Source: Casp-actino8 sp001510455 (GTDB taxonomy: Bacteria > Actinomycetota > Acidimicrobiia > Acidimicrobiales > Ilumatobacteraceae). From it: a stretch of DNA of 64,000 nt. The stretch's first letter is position 1, and each line of letters opens with the position of its first letter. Positions 15,470 to 24,474 of the stretch are shown here, in pieces. A program made the translations under genes and the position numbers. The notes under the pieces are model-generated. The model was given only the letters and a program-made list of their open reading frames with translations, ran no database searches and was not told the origin of the DNA. Location: contig JAQCIK010000003.1 in the NCBI GenBank assembly GCA_027592035.1, positions 62,001 through 126,000 of the forward strand, read 5' to 3'.

Positions 15470-16237
15470 ATGGCTCAGACCCTCATGAGACAGGCCCGCG
15501 GTCCGGTGACCGGAACCGCCAAGGGAGTCCGGAAACGGAAGCCGTTCCTTCTCGACCTCTACAGCACGGCGGTCGGCAAGAAGTACGCGATGGCCATCAC
15601 CGGAATCGGCCTGATCGGCTTCGTGGTGTTCCACATGATCGGAAACCTGAAGATGTACTTCGGCCCGAGCGATCTCAACGAGTACGCCCACTTCCTCGAG
15701 AAGTTGCTCTACCCGATCCTGCCCAAGACGGTCATGCTCTGGATCCTGCGGGCCGGTCTCGTCGCCATGGCCGTGTTGCACGTACACGCCGCGTATTCGC
15801 TGACGGTTCTCAATCGCAAGGCTCGTTCGGTCAAGTACCAGAGTGCACGTGACTACGAAGTGGCGAGTTTCGCCAGTCGTTCGATGCGCATCACCGGTGT
15901 GGTGGTTCTGCTCTTCATCGTGTGGCACCTACTCGACCTCACGTTCGGAACCGTCAACAGTTACACCGGCACCAAGGACGCCGACGGTCTGAAGGACGTC
16001 TACGGCGCCGTCGTCTACTCGTTCGATCGCATCCCCGTGGCGCTCTTCTACGTGCTGGCCAACATCGCTCTCGGTGTCCACCTCTTCCACGGTGTGTGGA
16101 GCCTCTTCCAGTCGATGGGCTGGAACAATCCTCGTTTCAACAAGTGGCGTCGTCAGATCGCCGCCGGCATCGCCACGATCGTGGTGGTCGGCAACGTGTC
16201 GTTCCCCGTCGCAGCCATGGCCGGAATCGTCGGCTGA
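15470..16237 (+). CDS. sdhC: Succinate dehydrogenase membrane cytochrome b subunit
   Basis: A 255-residue subunit with five predicted membrane helices, the fused cytochrome b558 form in which one chain replaces SdhC and SdhD. Conserved haem-ligand histidines are in VVFHMIGNL, VLHVHAAYS and VWHLLD. It passes electrons from SdhB to menaquinone. The gene order C-A-B and the sizes match mycobacterial Sdh1 (Rv0249c-Rv0247c). sdhA starts 12 nt downstream. Confidence 0.9.
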   Translation: MAQTLMRQARGPVTGTAKGVRKRKPFLLDLYSTAVGKKYAMAITGIGLIGFVVFHMIGNLKMYFGPSDLNEYAHFLEKLLYPILPKTVMLWILRAGLVAMAVLHVHAAYSLTVLNRKARSVKYQSARDYEVASFASRSMRITGVVVLLFIVWHLLDLTFGTVNSYTGTKDADGLKDVYGAVVYSFDRIPVALFYVLANIALGVHLFHGVWSLFQSMGWNNPRFNKWRRQIAAGIATIVVVGNVSFPVAAMAGIVG

Positions 16238-16249
16238 CCCAAGGAGACC

Positions 16250-18178
16250 ATGAAGATGAGCATCACTCTCGACTCCAAGATTCCCGACGTTCCGGTCGAG
16301 GACGCCTGGAACACCTACAAGTCCGACGTCAAACTCGTCGCACCCAACAACAAGCGCAAGTTCAAGGTGATCGTCGTCGGCACCGGTCTGGCCGGTGCGT
16401 CGGCCGCCGCCACACTCGCCGAACTCGGCTATCAGGTCGATGCGTTCACGTTCCACGATTCACCGCGACGTGCGCACTCCATCGCTGCGCAGGGCGGAAT
16501 CAACGCCGCCAAGAACTATCAGGGTGACGGCGACAGTGTTCATCGCTTGTTCTACGACACCGTGAAGGGCGGCGATTTCCGAGCGCGTGAAGGCAACGTG
16601 CACCGTCTGGCCGAAGTGTCGGTGAACATCATCGACCAGATGGTCGCTCAGGGTGTTCCCTTCGCTCGTGAGTACGGCGGCCTGCTCGACAACCGTTCGT
16701 TCGGTGGCGCTCAGGTGAGCCGTACGTTCTACGCGCGTGGCCAGACCGGGCAGCAGTTGTTACTCGGCGCCTACCAGCAGCTGGCGCGCCAGATCGGCCT
16801 CGGCAACGTGCGCCTCTTCAACCGCACCGAACTCGTCGACGTCGTCACGATCGACGGTCGATGCGCCGGCATCGTCACCCGCGACCTCATGACCGGTGAA
16901 GTGTCCTCGCACGCCGCCCACGCCGTGGTGCTCGCCACCGGTGGTTACGGAAACGTCTTCTTCCTGTCCACCAACGCCATGGCGTGCAACGTCACGGCGG
17001 CCTGGCGGGCGCATCGTCAGGGCGCGTACTTCGCCAACCCCTGCTACACGCAGATCCACCCGACGTGCATCCCGCAGAGTGACGAGACGCAGTCGAAGCT
17101 CACCCTCATGTCGGAGTCGCTCCGTAACGACGGCCGGGTGTGGGTGCCGAAGAATCCCGACGACAACCGTCCGGCCGATCAGATTCCCGAGGAAGAGCGC
17201 GATTACATCCTCGAGCGTCTGTATCCGAGCTACGGCAACCTCGCCCCACGTGACATCTCGTCGCGTGCGGCGAAGCGTTCGGTCGACTCGGGGCGCGGTG
17301 TCGGTCCGTTGAAGAACGGCGTGTACCTCGACTTCAGTGACGCCATCAATCGACTCGGCAAGAACGTGGTCGCCGAGCGCTACGGCAACCTCTTCGAGAT
17401 GTACGAGCGCATCGCCGGTGAGAATCCGTACGACGTGCCGATGCGTATCTACCCGGCCTCGCACTACACGATGGGCGGTCTATGGGTCGACTACGAACTC
17501 ATGACCACCATTCCTGGTCTGTACGCCGCCGGAGAGGCGAACTTCTCCGATCACGGCGCCAACCGTCTCGGTGCCTCCGCTCTCATGCAGGGACTGGCCG
17601 ACGGATACTTCGTGTTGCCCTACACGATCGGCAACTACCTGGCTCCCATGCTCAACAAGCCGATTCCGGGTACCGATCACGATGCGTTCAAGGTGGCCGA
17701 GCAGGCCGCTCGTGAGCGTTTCCAGGGTTACCTCGACATCGGTGGCACTCGTTCCCCCGATTGGTTCCACCGTGAACTCGGCAAGATCATCTGGGACTAC
17801 TGCGGTATGGAGCGCACCCAGCAGGGTCTCGAGAAGGCCCTGTCGGAACTCCCGGCTCTCTACGAGGAGTTCCGCAAGGATCTGCGAGTCACCGGCGACG
17901 GAACGAGCCTCAACCAGACCCTCGAGAAGGCCGGTCGTGTCGACGACTTCTTCCAACTCGGAATGTTGATGTGCCGAGACGCTCTCGAACGCAACGAGAG
18001 CTGCGGCGGTCACTTCCGAGCCGAATACCAGACCGACGACGGCGAGGCCCTGCGCGACGACGACAACTTCGCTCACGTCGCGGCCTGGGAGTGGACCGGT
18101 GATCCCACCAAGTCCACGCGACACGCCGAAGACCTCGAATTCAAAGCCGTCCACCTCGCCACCCGGAGCTACAAGTGA
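16250..18178 (+). CDS. sdhA: Succinate dehydrogenase flavoprotein subunit
   Basis: A 642-residue flavoprotein that oxidises succinate to fumarate in the TCA cycle. The FAD-binding motif VVGTGLAGASAA is near residue 40, and HSIAAQGGINAAKN carries the region around covalent FAD attachment. Active-site segments include RTFYARGQTGQ and PASHYTMGG. The ribosome-binding site AAGGAG ends 3 nt before the ATG at 16250 but 9 nt before a second in-frame ATG at 16256, so the protein may begin with MSITLDSK instead. The stop overlaps sdhB by 4 nt. Confidence 0.94.
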   Translation: MKMSITLDSKIPDVPVEDAWNTYKSDVKLVAPNNKRKFKVIVVGTGLAGASAAATLAELGYQVDAFTFHDSPRRAHSIAAQGGINAAKNYQGDGDSVHRLFYDTVKGGDFRAREGNVHRLAEVSVNIIDQMVAQGVPFAREYGGLLDNRSFGGAQVSRTFYARGQTGQQLLLGAYQQLARQIGLGNVRLFNRTELVDVVTIDGRCAGIVTRDLMTGEVSSHAAHAVVLATGGYGNVFFLSTNAMACNVTAAWRAHRQGAYFANPCYTQIHPTCIPQSDETQSKLTLMSESLRNDGRVWVPKNPDDNRPADQIPEEERDYILERLYPSYGNLAPRDISSRAAKRSVDSGRGVGPLKNGVYLDFSDAINRLGKNVVAERYGNLFEMYERIAGENPYDVPMRIYPASHYTMGGLWVDYELMTTIPGLYAAGEANFSDHGANRLGASALMQGLADGYFVLPYTIGNYLAPMLNKPIPGTDHDAFKVAEQAARERFQGYLDIGGTRSPDWFHRELGKIIWDYCGMERTQQGLEKALSELPALYEEFRKDLRVTGDGTSLNQTLEKAGRVDDFFQLGMLMCRDALERNESCGGHFRAEYQTDDGEALRDDDNFAHVAAWEWTGDPTKSTRHAEDLEFKAVHLATRSYK

Positions 18179-18951
18179 GCACTCATCTTTCGAACCTCAC
18201 CCTCAAGATCTGGCGTCAGTCGGGTCCTGACGACAGCGGTCACTTTGAGACGTACGCGATCGACTCGATTTCCGACGAGGCCTCGTTCCTCGAGATGCTC
18301 GACGTCCTGAACGAGAAGTTGATCGGCGAGAACAAGGAGCCGGTCACGTTCGATCACGACTGTCGTGAGGGCATCTGCGGAACCTGCTCGCTCATGATCA
18401 ACGGTCAGGCCCATGGTCCCGAACGGGCCACGGCCACGTGTCAGTTGCACATGCGCAAGTTCGAGAGCGGCGACCAGATCGTGATCGAACCGTGGCGCGC
18501 CACGGCGTTCCCGATCGTGAAGGACCTCATGGTCGATCGTTCGGCCTTCGACCGCATCATCGAATCGGGTGGTTACATCACGGCTCCTACCGGTGGTGCT
18601 CCCGACGCCAACCTCATTCCGATCCCGAAGCCGGTTGCCGACGCCGCCATGGATGGCGCGGCCTGCATCGGTTGTGGAGCGTGCGTGGCCGCGTGCCCGA
18701 ATGGTGCCGCCAACTTGTTCACGTCGGCCAAGATCTCGCATCTCAACCTGCTCCCGCAGGGTCAGGCCGAGCGTTACAAGCGTGTCGAGGCCATGGTCGA
18801 GACGATGAACGAGCATTTCGGTTCGTGCACCAACCACGGTGAGTGCGAGGCGGCCTGTCCGAAGGAGATCTCGATCGACATGATCGCTCTCATGAACAAG
18901 GACTATCGGGCCGCGAAGTTCAAGAACCGCAAGGAACTCGCCCGCAACTGA
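18175..18951 (+). CDS. sdhB: Succinate dehydrogenase iron-sulphur subunit
   Basis: A 258-residue iron-sulphur protein linking SdhA to the membrane subunit. The [2Fe-2S] ligands are Cys63, 68, 71 and 89 (CREGICGTC...C), and two cysteine clusters (CIGCGACVAACPNG and CTNHGECEAACPKEI) hold the [4Fe-4S] and [3Fe-4S] centres. The GTG start overlaps the sdhA stop (GTGA). The gene converges with the GH2 gene 10 nt downstream. Confidence 0.94.
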   Translation: MSTHLSNLTLKIWRQSGPDDSGHFETYAIDSISDEASFLEMLDVLNEKLIGENKEPVTFDHDCREGICGTCSLMINGQAHGPERATATCQLHMRKFESGDQIVIEPWRATAFPIVKDLMVDRSAFDRIIESGGYITAPTGGAPDANLIPIPKPVADAAMDGAACIGCGACVAACPNGAANLFTSAKISHLNLLPQGQAERYKRVEAMVETMNEHFGSCTNHGECEAACPKEISIDMIALMNKDYRAAKFKNRKELARN

Positions 18952-18960
18952 TCAGCACCT

Positions 18961-21126
18961 CTAACGGACAGAGGTCGTGTAGCGGTTCGTGGCTACCACG
19001 TCGCCGCATTGCAGAGTGAGGTCGAGCGTGATGTCTCCCGCCGTGTACGGGGCCATCAACGTCACGGTCCCGACGTAACTGCACTCGTCGGCTCCCACGT
19101 CACCTTCCCACTTCCATTCCCGGCGCGACCCAGTGGCGTCGATCACGACTGCTGTCACTTCCACGTCCTCGAGTTCGTGGTGCAGATCACTCACCACGTG
19201 CACATCGAGTGAGATCTCGTCGCCAGGAACGAGTGTCAGCGGTGGGCGGTCGGCCACGACGATCACCGGTCGGCACGCTTCGGCCACCGCTGTGTATCCG
19301 ACTTTCGGCACCCGCTGATGGTCGAGCACGCTCCACGACACCATGGGCATGGCATCGTTGAGGGCGAACAGACAGAAGCCACCGGTGGGTCGGTACTTCA
19401 AGCGTCGCAACGTCTCGATGTGATGCTTCAACAGTTCGGCTTGGTACAGCTGAGTCGCCAGTCGCCACTCCTCGAAGGAGTCGAATGCGGCGGGCGGAAC
19501 GTGCCGATCGAAGATCTCCTTCTGGAGGCCGTGCTCTCGGCGCAAGTGATCCCAGTCGAGGTTGGGCCAATTGCTCGCGTCGACGAAGTCGCTCGACTCC
19601 GGCACGGCCTGGGCGCCGAACTCGCTCACGAAGCGCGTGAGACGAGGAAGACGAGCTGCAAAATCGGGGAGATCACGCTCGTTGCCGTGATACCACCCGA
19701 AGTAGAGATGCGAGTCGGTTCCGTCGAGTTGCGGGAAGTGGGGGAGAACTCCACTGTGAGCGATGGTGGTGCGGGTCTCGTCGGCCTTCTCGAACGAACG
19801 CTTGACCCAGCGGTCGAGAACACTCTTGTTCCAGCTGGGGAGTTGATGACCCACGAGGAAGGGGATGGCCAACTTCTTGGCGTCGAACTCCTCACCGTCA
19901 CCGATACTGAGCGAGAACGGTTCGTTGTGTGCGCACCACAGTGCGATCGACGGATGATGACCGAGGACGTTGACGGCTTCTTCGGCCTGACGGACCGCCT
20001 GTCGACGGATCTGACGGGCGTATCCCCACTGCAGAGGGAAGTCCTGCCAGACGAGCACACCCATTTCGTCGGCCGCGTCGTACAGCTCGGGCCGCGACAC
20101 GTGGCCGTGCACCCTCACCAGATCGAGGCCGGCTTCCTTGGCGAGGGCGATGTCGCGGCGAAGATCGTCGGGGGTGGCGGCGGCCAGATCGGCGCGAGTC
20201 GGTGCGAGATTGGCACCTTTCACGAAGAGGCGTTCGCCATTCACCGAGAACACCCACTCACTCACCGAGACCTCGCGCAATCCGGTGCGGCGTGTGCTGT
20301 CGTGGCTCAGATCTCCGTCGACGAGCACTTCGAGAGTCACGTCACTGAGCGGTTGTTCGCCGAGACTCCACGGCCACCACAGTTTCGGATCGTCGATGTC
20401 GACGTTCCAGTCGACGTCGTTGATGCCGACGGCCATGGTGCGAACTCGCTCGTCGACCGCTCGACCGTCGACCAAGGTTCGCAGTTTCACCGAGCGTTCG
20501 TGGTCGCTGTCGAGACGGGCGTGCAGGCGGAGATTGGCACGCGATTCGTTGGCGTCCCGGCACGTCACGCGCCACGCATCGATACGCACCGGGCCGGTCG
20601 TCTCGAGACGAACGGGCCGCCAGATGCCTCCCGGATTGAACGACGGAGCGATGCAGTCCCAGTGCTGGAAAACTCCGGTGATGTTGCGCTTCGACTTCTT
20701 GTCACGTTGAGGAGAGCATGTGACCGACACGGCGAGCACGTGCTCGGAGTCGAGTCGGGAGAGTGCGGTCACGTCGTAGGCGTGGGGAAAGAAGTAGCCC
20801 TCTGGATCACCGAGGTACGCACCGTCCAGCCAGACGTCGCCTTGGTAGAAGAGTCCGTCGAACACGACGAAACGACGCTGATCATCGGAGGGTGGTGCGA
20901 TGTCGAAGTCACGTCGGTACAGAAAGGGTCCGTCGTGAGCGGCGAACTCGGTGTTGTTCTGCCAATGCGCCGGCACGTGAGTGATCGCCCATTCGTCGTC
21001 GTCGAACTCGAGGCCCACACCGTCTCGAAGCAATGAATCGTCGGCCGGCGCGAGTCGCCACTGGCCCGTGAAGTCGAGGCTCGTCCAACGATCGTGCGTT
21101 CGTGCATCGCGGTCAGTGGAGCTCAC
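18961..21126 (-). CDS. Glycoside hydrolase family 2 protein (beta-mannosidase-like)
   Basis: A 721-residue GH2 enzyme with an N-terminal sugar-binding jelly roll (DFTGQWRLA...FLYRRDFDI), an immunoglobulin-like domain and a TIM barrel. The acid/base Glu402 is in WCAHNEP and the nucleophile is probably Glu502 in FVSEFGAQ. The barrel segment LDLVRVHGH is close to beta-mannosidases and exo-glucosaminidases. There is no signal peptide, so it should act on imported oligosaccharides. The precise sugar is not determinable here. It stands alone, divergent from the ATPase gene at 21199. Confidence 0.85.
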   Translation of the reverse strand: MSSTDRDARTHDRWTSLDFTGQWRLAPADDSLLRDGVGLEFDDDEWAITHVPAHWQNNTEFAAHDGPFLYRRDFDIAPPSDDQRRFVVFDGLFYQGDVWLDGAYLGDPEGYFFPHAYDVTALSRLDSEHVLAVSVTCSPQRDKKSKRNITGVFQHWDCIAPSFNPGGIWRPVRLETTGPVRIDAWRVTCRDANESRANLRLHARLDSDHERSVKLRTLVDGRAVDERVRTMAVGINDVDWNVDIDDPKLWWPWSLGEQPLSDVTLEVLVDGDLSHDSTRRTGLREVSVSEWVFSVNGERLFVKGANLAPTRADLAAATPDDLRRDIALAKEAGLDLVRVHGHVSRPELYDAADEMGVLVWQDFPLQWGYARQIRRQAVRQAEEAVNVLGHHPSIALWCAHNEPFSLSIGDGEEFDAKKLAIPFLVGHQLPSWNKSVLDRWVKRSFEKADETRTTIAHSGVLPHFPQLDGTDSHLYFGWYHGNERDLPDFAARLPRLTRFVSEFGAQAVPESSDFVDASNWPNLDWDHLRREHGLQKEIFDRHVPPAAFDSFEEWRLATQLYQAELLKHHIETLRRLKYRPTGGFCLFALNDAMPMVSWSVLDHQRVPKVGYTAVAEACRPVIVVADRPPLTLVPGDEISLDVHVVSDLHHELEDVEVTAVVIDATGSRREWKWEGDVGADECSYVGTVTLMAPYTAGDITLDLTLQCGDVVATNRYTTSVR

Positions 21127-21198
21127 GACGACGACGGTAGTGGGTCACCTCGTCGGAGCCGGTGGTGGATCCCTTCCGGTGGCAAGTACTGTCGAGAC

Positions 21199-22611
21199 AT
21201 GGCTGCCGATTCCCGTCCCACCACACTGCGTGAACTCCGAGCTTCGGGCTGGGTTTCCCGTCCGGTGAAAGAAGAGATGCGCCTCAATGCGGTGGCTCGT
21301 ATCTCGGCCGGACAGCCGCTGTTCGAAGGTGTGCTCGGCTACGAGGACACCGTCATGCCCCTCCTCGAGAATGCGATCCTCGCCGGACACGACGTGATCT
21401 TCCTGGGTGAGCGCGGTCAGGCCAAGACCCGCATGATTCGCAGCCTGACCGGACTTCTCGACGAGTGGATGCCCATCGTCGCCGGCAGCGAGATCAACGA
21501 CGATCCCTACGAGCCGATTTCGAAACACGCGCGTGATCTCGTGGCCGACCGCGGTGACGACACGCCGATCGCCTGGGTGCACCGAGACACGCGTTTCGGC
21601 GAGAAGTTGGCCACCCCCGACACGTCGATCGCCGATCTGATCGGTGAAGTCGACCCGATCAAGGTGGCCGAGGGTCGCTATCTGAGTGACGAACTCACGC
21701 TCCATTACGGACTCGTTCCTCGCACCAACCGCGGCATCTTCGCCATCAACGAGCTTCCCGATCTCTCCGAGCGCATCCAGGTCGGTCTGCTCAACGTTCT
21801 CGAGGAACGAGACGTTCAGATTCGCGGCTACAAGATCCGCCTACCTCTCGACGTGTTGCTCGTCGCTTCGGCCAACCCCGAGGACTACACCAACCGCGGC
21901 CGCATCATCACGCCGCTGAAGGACCGTTTCGGAAGTCAGATCCGCACGCACTATCCGCTCGATGCCGACACCGAAGTCGAGATCGTTCGCCAGGAAGCTC
22001 GTCCGCCGTCGGTGGGCGACATCACCGTGGCGGTTCCGCACTACATGGAACGAGTGGTGGCCACGTTCAGCCAATTGGCTCGTAGTAGCAGCCAGGTCAA
22101 CCAGCGCAGTGGTGTGAGCGTTCGTCTCAGCGTGTCGAACTACGAGGTGATGGCGGCCAACGCACTTCGTCGCGGACTTCGAATCGGTGAGACCTACGTG
22201 GTGCCGCGTGTGTGCGATCTCGACGCCTTCGCCGCCGCGTCAGGTGGCAAGATCGAAGTCGAAGCTCTGGAGGACGGCCGAGAGGGTCAGGTCCTGCGCG
22301 ATCTCGTGAAGTCGGCGGTACTCACGGTTTTCCGTGACACGGTGAGTCCCCAGTACTCGGTCGACATCGTGACTGCGTTCGAGGAGGGTGCCGTCGTGAG
22401 CACCGGTGAAGACGTCCCGTCGGCCACTCAAGCCGCACTCGCCGATCAGATTCCGGCTCTGCAACCTGCCATCGGTGAACTCACGGGTGGTGACACGAGT
22501 GCGGCAGCGGTGGCGGCCGCCGTCGAGTTCGTCCTCGAGGGACTGCATCTGTCGAAGCGCCTCAACAAGGACGCGAGTTCGGTGTCGGGCGGCACGTACC
22601 GCGCCCGCTGA
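21199..22611 (+). CDS. Magnesium-chelatase-type AAA+ ATPase
   Basis: A 470-residue AAA+ protein of the Mg-chelatase/sigma-54-interacting group. The P-loop is GERGQAKT (70-77), with Ala where most ATPases have Gly; this variant recurs in this subfamily. The Walker B region is GIFAINELPDL and the sensor is VASANPEDYTN. The C-terminal helical part (residues 330-470) is specific to this group. Relatives are often encoded beside a VWA protein, but none is adjacent here; the only VWA gene in the window is at 4143 with its own MoxR. The start is ATG 21199. Confidence 0.82.
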   Translation: MAADSRPTTLRELRASGWVSRPVKEEMRLNAVARISAGQPLFEGVLGYEDTVMPLLENAILAGHDVIFLGERGQAKTRMIRSLTGLLDEWMPIVAGSEINDDPYEPISKHARDLVADRGDDTPIAWVHRDTRFGEKLATPDTSIADLIGEVDPIKVAEGRYLSDELTLHYGLVPRTNRGIFAINELPDLSERIQVGLLNVLEERDVQIRGYKIRLPLDVLLVASANPEDYTNRGRIITPLKDRFGSQIRTHYPLDADTEVEIVRQEARPPSVGDITVAVPHYMERVVATFSQLARSSSQVNQRSGVSVRLSVSNYEVMAANALRRGLRIGETYVVPRVCDLDAFAAASGGKIEVEALEDGREGQVLRDLVKSAVLTVFRDTVSPQYSVDIVTAFEEGAVVSTGEDVPSATQAALADQIPALQPAIGELTGGDTSAAAVAAAVEFVLEGLHLSKRLNKDASSVSGGTYRAR

Positions 22612-22626
22612 ATCGTCGAGCGACGG

Positions 22627-22986
22627 TCAGCTGCCGCGATTCTTCTCGATGGCGGCGATCAGTCGATCGGTCTCGCTTCGGTGTTCGTGCACCAGACGGA
22701 CCAACCAGAAGCGCATGAAGCGAGCCATCGAGTAGCGAATGAACAAGGCTGTTCCGGCGATCACGAGAGCGAGACCGATGAGAGTGCCCGTGGCCAGGAA
22801 GGCCACCTGATCTCCGAGATCGCTGGTACCACTGGCCTGAAAGCCACCGAGGACGGCGAGGACGACTCCGACGACGATCGCCAGCGCGCCGACGACGAGC
22901 AGGATTCGCTCACGGTCGCCCTTGGCCCCGCGCAGTTTCATCTCGCCGATCTCATCGGTGAAGGCCTGGACTCGATCCTCGTTCAT
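22627..22986 (-). CDS. Small two-helix membrane protein of unknown function
   Basis: A 119-residue protein with a charged N terminus (MNEDRVQAFTDE), two hydrophobic helices (about 28-48 and 62-84) and a basic C-terminal tail. The ATG at 22986 is preceded by AGGAGAG; the frame is open further upstream into the livF region, but that part reads as antisense noise. It converges with the ATPase gene at 22611. No family is recognised. Confidence 0.7.
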   Translation of the reverse strand: MNEDRVQAFTDEIGEMKLRGAKGDRERILLVVGALAIVVGVVLAVLGGFQASGTSDLGDQVAFLATGTLIGLALVIAGTALFIRYSMARFMRFWLVRLVHEHRSETDRLIAAIEKNRGS

Positions 22987-23005
22987 GTTCTCTCTCCTGT
23001 GTGAT

Positions 23006-23019
23006 GCATCGAACGATGC
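23006..23019. promoter_or_regulatory. Perfect inverted repeat between livF and the small membrane gene
   Basis: GCATCG-AA-CGATGC lies 20 nt upstream of the start at 22986 and 35 nt past the livF stop. It could be an operator for the small membrane gene; the 2-nt centre is too tight for an RNA hairpin. Confidence 0.3.
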
Positions 23020-23053
23020 GTCGTGCTGATGGACCAGATGATGTCCGTCTGGC

Positions 23054-23770
23054 TCATGTGTCGCTCCGGTCGCCGAGATATGCGCCGGCGAGTACATCTT
23101 CGCCGATCTCGTGGGCCGGACCGGACACCTGGACGATGCCGTGCGACAGAACGACCGCCCAGTCGGCCACGCCCAGAACGGTGCGGGCGAATTGTTCGAC
23201 GACGAGCACCGACACACCCTCGGTGGCGATGCGGGCGACCTGTTCGTAGAGCTCACTCACGATCTTGGGGGCCAGACCCATCGACAACTCGTCGATGAGC
23301 AGAACGGCCGGGTCGACAGCGAGGGCGCGAGCGAGCGAGAGCATCTGTTGTTCGCCACCCGACATGGTGCCGGCCAACTGCGAACGTCGTTCGGCGAGTC
23401 GGGGGAACCGCGTGTAGGCGTCGTGTTCGATGCGATCGAGAGAGCGACCACTGAAGGTGGCCATCACGAGGTTCTCACGGACGGTGAGATTGGGGAAGAT
23501 TCCTCGACCCTCGGGGATGGTGCACACTCCGGCACGCGACAACGCATCGGCGGACGCGCCCGTCACGTCGCGTCCGGCCACCACGAGTTGACCCGACGCT
23601 GGGCGCAAGAGACCGCTCACCACTTTGATGGTCGTGCTCTTACCGGCCCCGTTCGGACCGAGAAGGGCCACGACCTGTCCGGTACCCACGTCGAACGACA
23701 CGTCGTGCAGAACTTCGATCGCGCCGTAGCCGGCACGAATTCCTCGTAGTTCGAGAATCGGCCGGTTCAC
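23054..23770 (-). CDS. livF: ABC transporter ATP-binding protein, LivF type
   Basis: A 238-residue ATPase of a branched-chain-amino-acid-type (HAAT) importer. Walker A is GPNGAGKST, the signature is MSGGEQQML, and Walker B VLLIDELSMGL has the LivF-typical Glu-Leu-Ser-Met-Gly-Leu. The GTG at 23770 overlaps the livG stop by 4 nt. The substrate cannot be read from the ATPase; this family carries amino acids, urea and various organic acids. Confidence 0.88.
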   Translation of the reverse strand: MNRPILELRGIRAGYGAIEVLHDVSFDVGTGQVVALLGPNGAGKSTTIKVVSGLLRPASGQLVVAGRDVTGASADALSRAGVCTIPEGRGIFPNLTVRENLVMATFSGRSLDRIEHDAYTRFPRLAERRSQLAGTMSGGEQQMLSLARALAVDPAVLLIDELSMGLAPKIVSELYEQVARIATEGVSVLVVEQFARTVLGVADWAVVLSHGIVQVSGPAHEIGEDVLAGAYLGDRSDT

Positions 23771-24474
23771 GACGCCCCCAGATAGGCCTCGAGGACGCGT
23801 GCGTCCTGGCGGATCTCGGTCGGGGATCCTTCGGCGATCACGACGCCGAGATCGAGGACGAAGATGTGGTCGCACACGCGCATCACGAGGTCCATGTCGT
23901 GTTCGACGAGGAGGACGCCGAGCCCTTCGTCGGCGAGTGAGCGCAGGAGGTGTCCGAGGTGTTCGCTCTCGATGTCGGAGAGGCCCGATGCCGGCTCGTC
24001 GAGCAACAGCAGTTTGGGCTTGGTGGCGAGTGCGCGAGCGATTTCGACCAGTCGAGCCGATCCGGTGGGGAGGTCGCCGGCGATTCGGTCGGCGACGTCG
24101 GCCAGACCGACACGCGCGATCAACTTCTCAACCGTCGACGTCACGTTGGTGAGCATGGCGAGCTCGGCGGCGACGCGAATGTTGTCGCGAACCGTGAGTG
24201 ACGAGAAGAGTTCGAGTCGTTGGAAGGTACGGGCCACACCGCGCTGGGCCCGTTTGTGCGGTGCCAGACGGGTCACGTCCTCGCCGTCGATACTCACCGA
24301 ACCGGCCGTCGGCTCCTGGATTCCGCTGATCACGTTGAACAACGTGGTCTTGCCGGCTCCGTTCGGGCCGATCAGGCCGGTGACCTGTCCGGCCCGAGCC
24401 ATGAGGGTGGCCCCGCTCACGGCCATCACACCACCGAAACGAACCATGACCTGGTCGACGTAGAGGAGAGACAT
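23767..24474 (-). CDS. livG: ABC transporter ATP-binding protein, LivG type
   Basis: A 235-residue ATPase, partner of the LivF-type subunit. Walker A is GPNGAGKTT and Walker B LLLLDEPASGL. The signature motif is LPTGSARLVEIARAL rather than a canonical LSGGQ, a deviation also seen in some LivG proteins. It overlaps livHM by 1 nt upstream and livF by 4 nt downstream, so the genes are translationally coupled. Confidence 0.88.
   Translation of the reverse strand: MSLLYVDQVMVRFGGVMAVSGATLMARAGQVTGLIGPNGAGKTTLFNVISGIQEPTAGSVSIDGEDVTRLAPHKRAQRGVARTFQRLELFSSLTVRDNIRVAAELAMLTNVTSTVEKLIARVGLADVADRIAGDLPTGSARLVEIARALATKPKLLLLDEPASGLSDIESEHLGHLLRSLADEGLGVLLVEHDMDLVMRVCDHIFVLDLGVVIAEGSPTEIRQDARVLEAYLGAS

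Noticed and set aside
19318..21036. A 572-codon open frame opposite the GH2 gene
   Set aside because: It is antisense to a gene with intact catalytic motifs; no domain or ribosome-binding site supports it.
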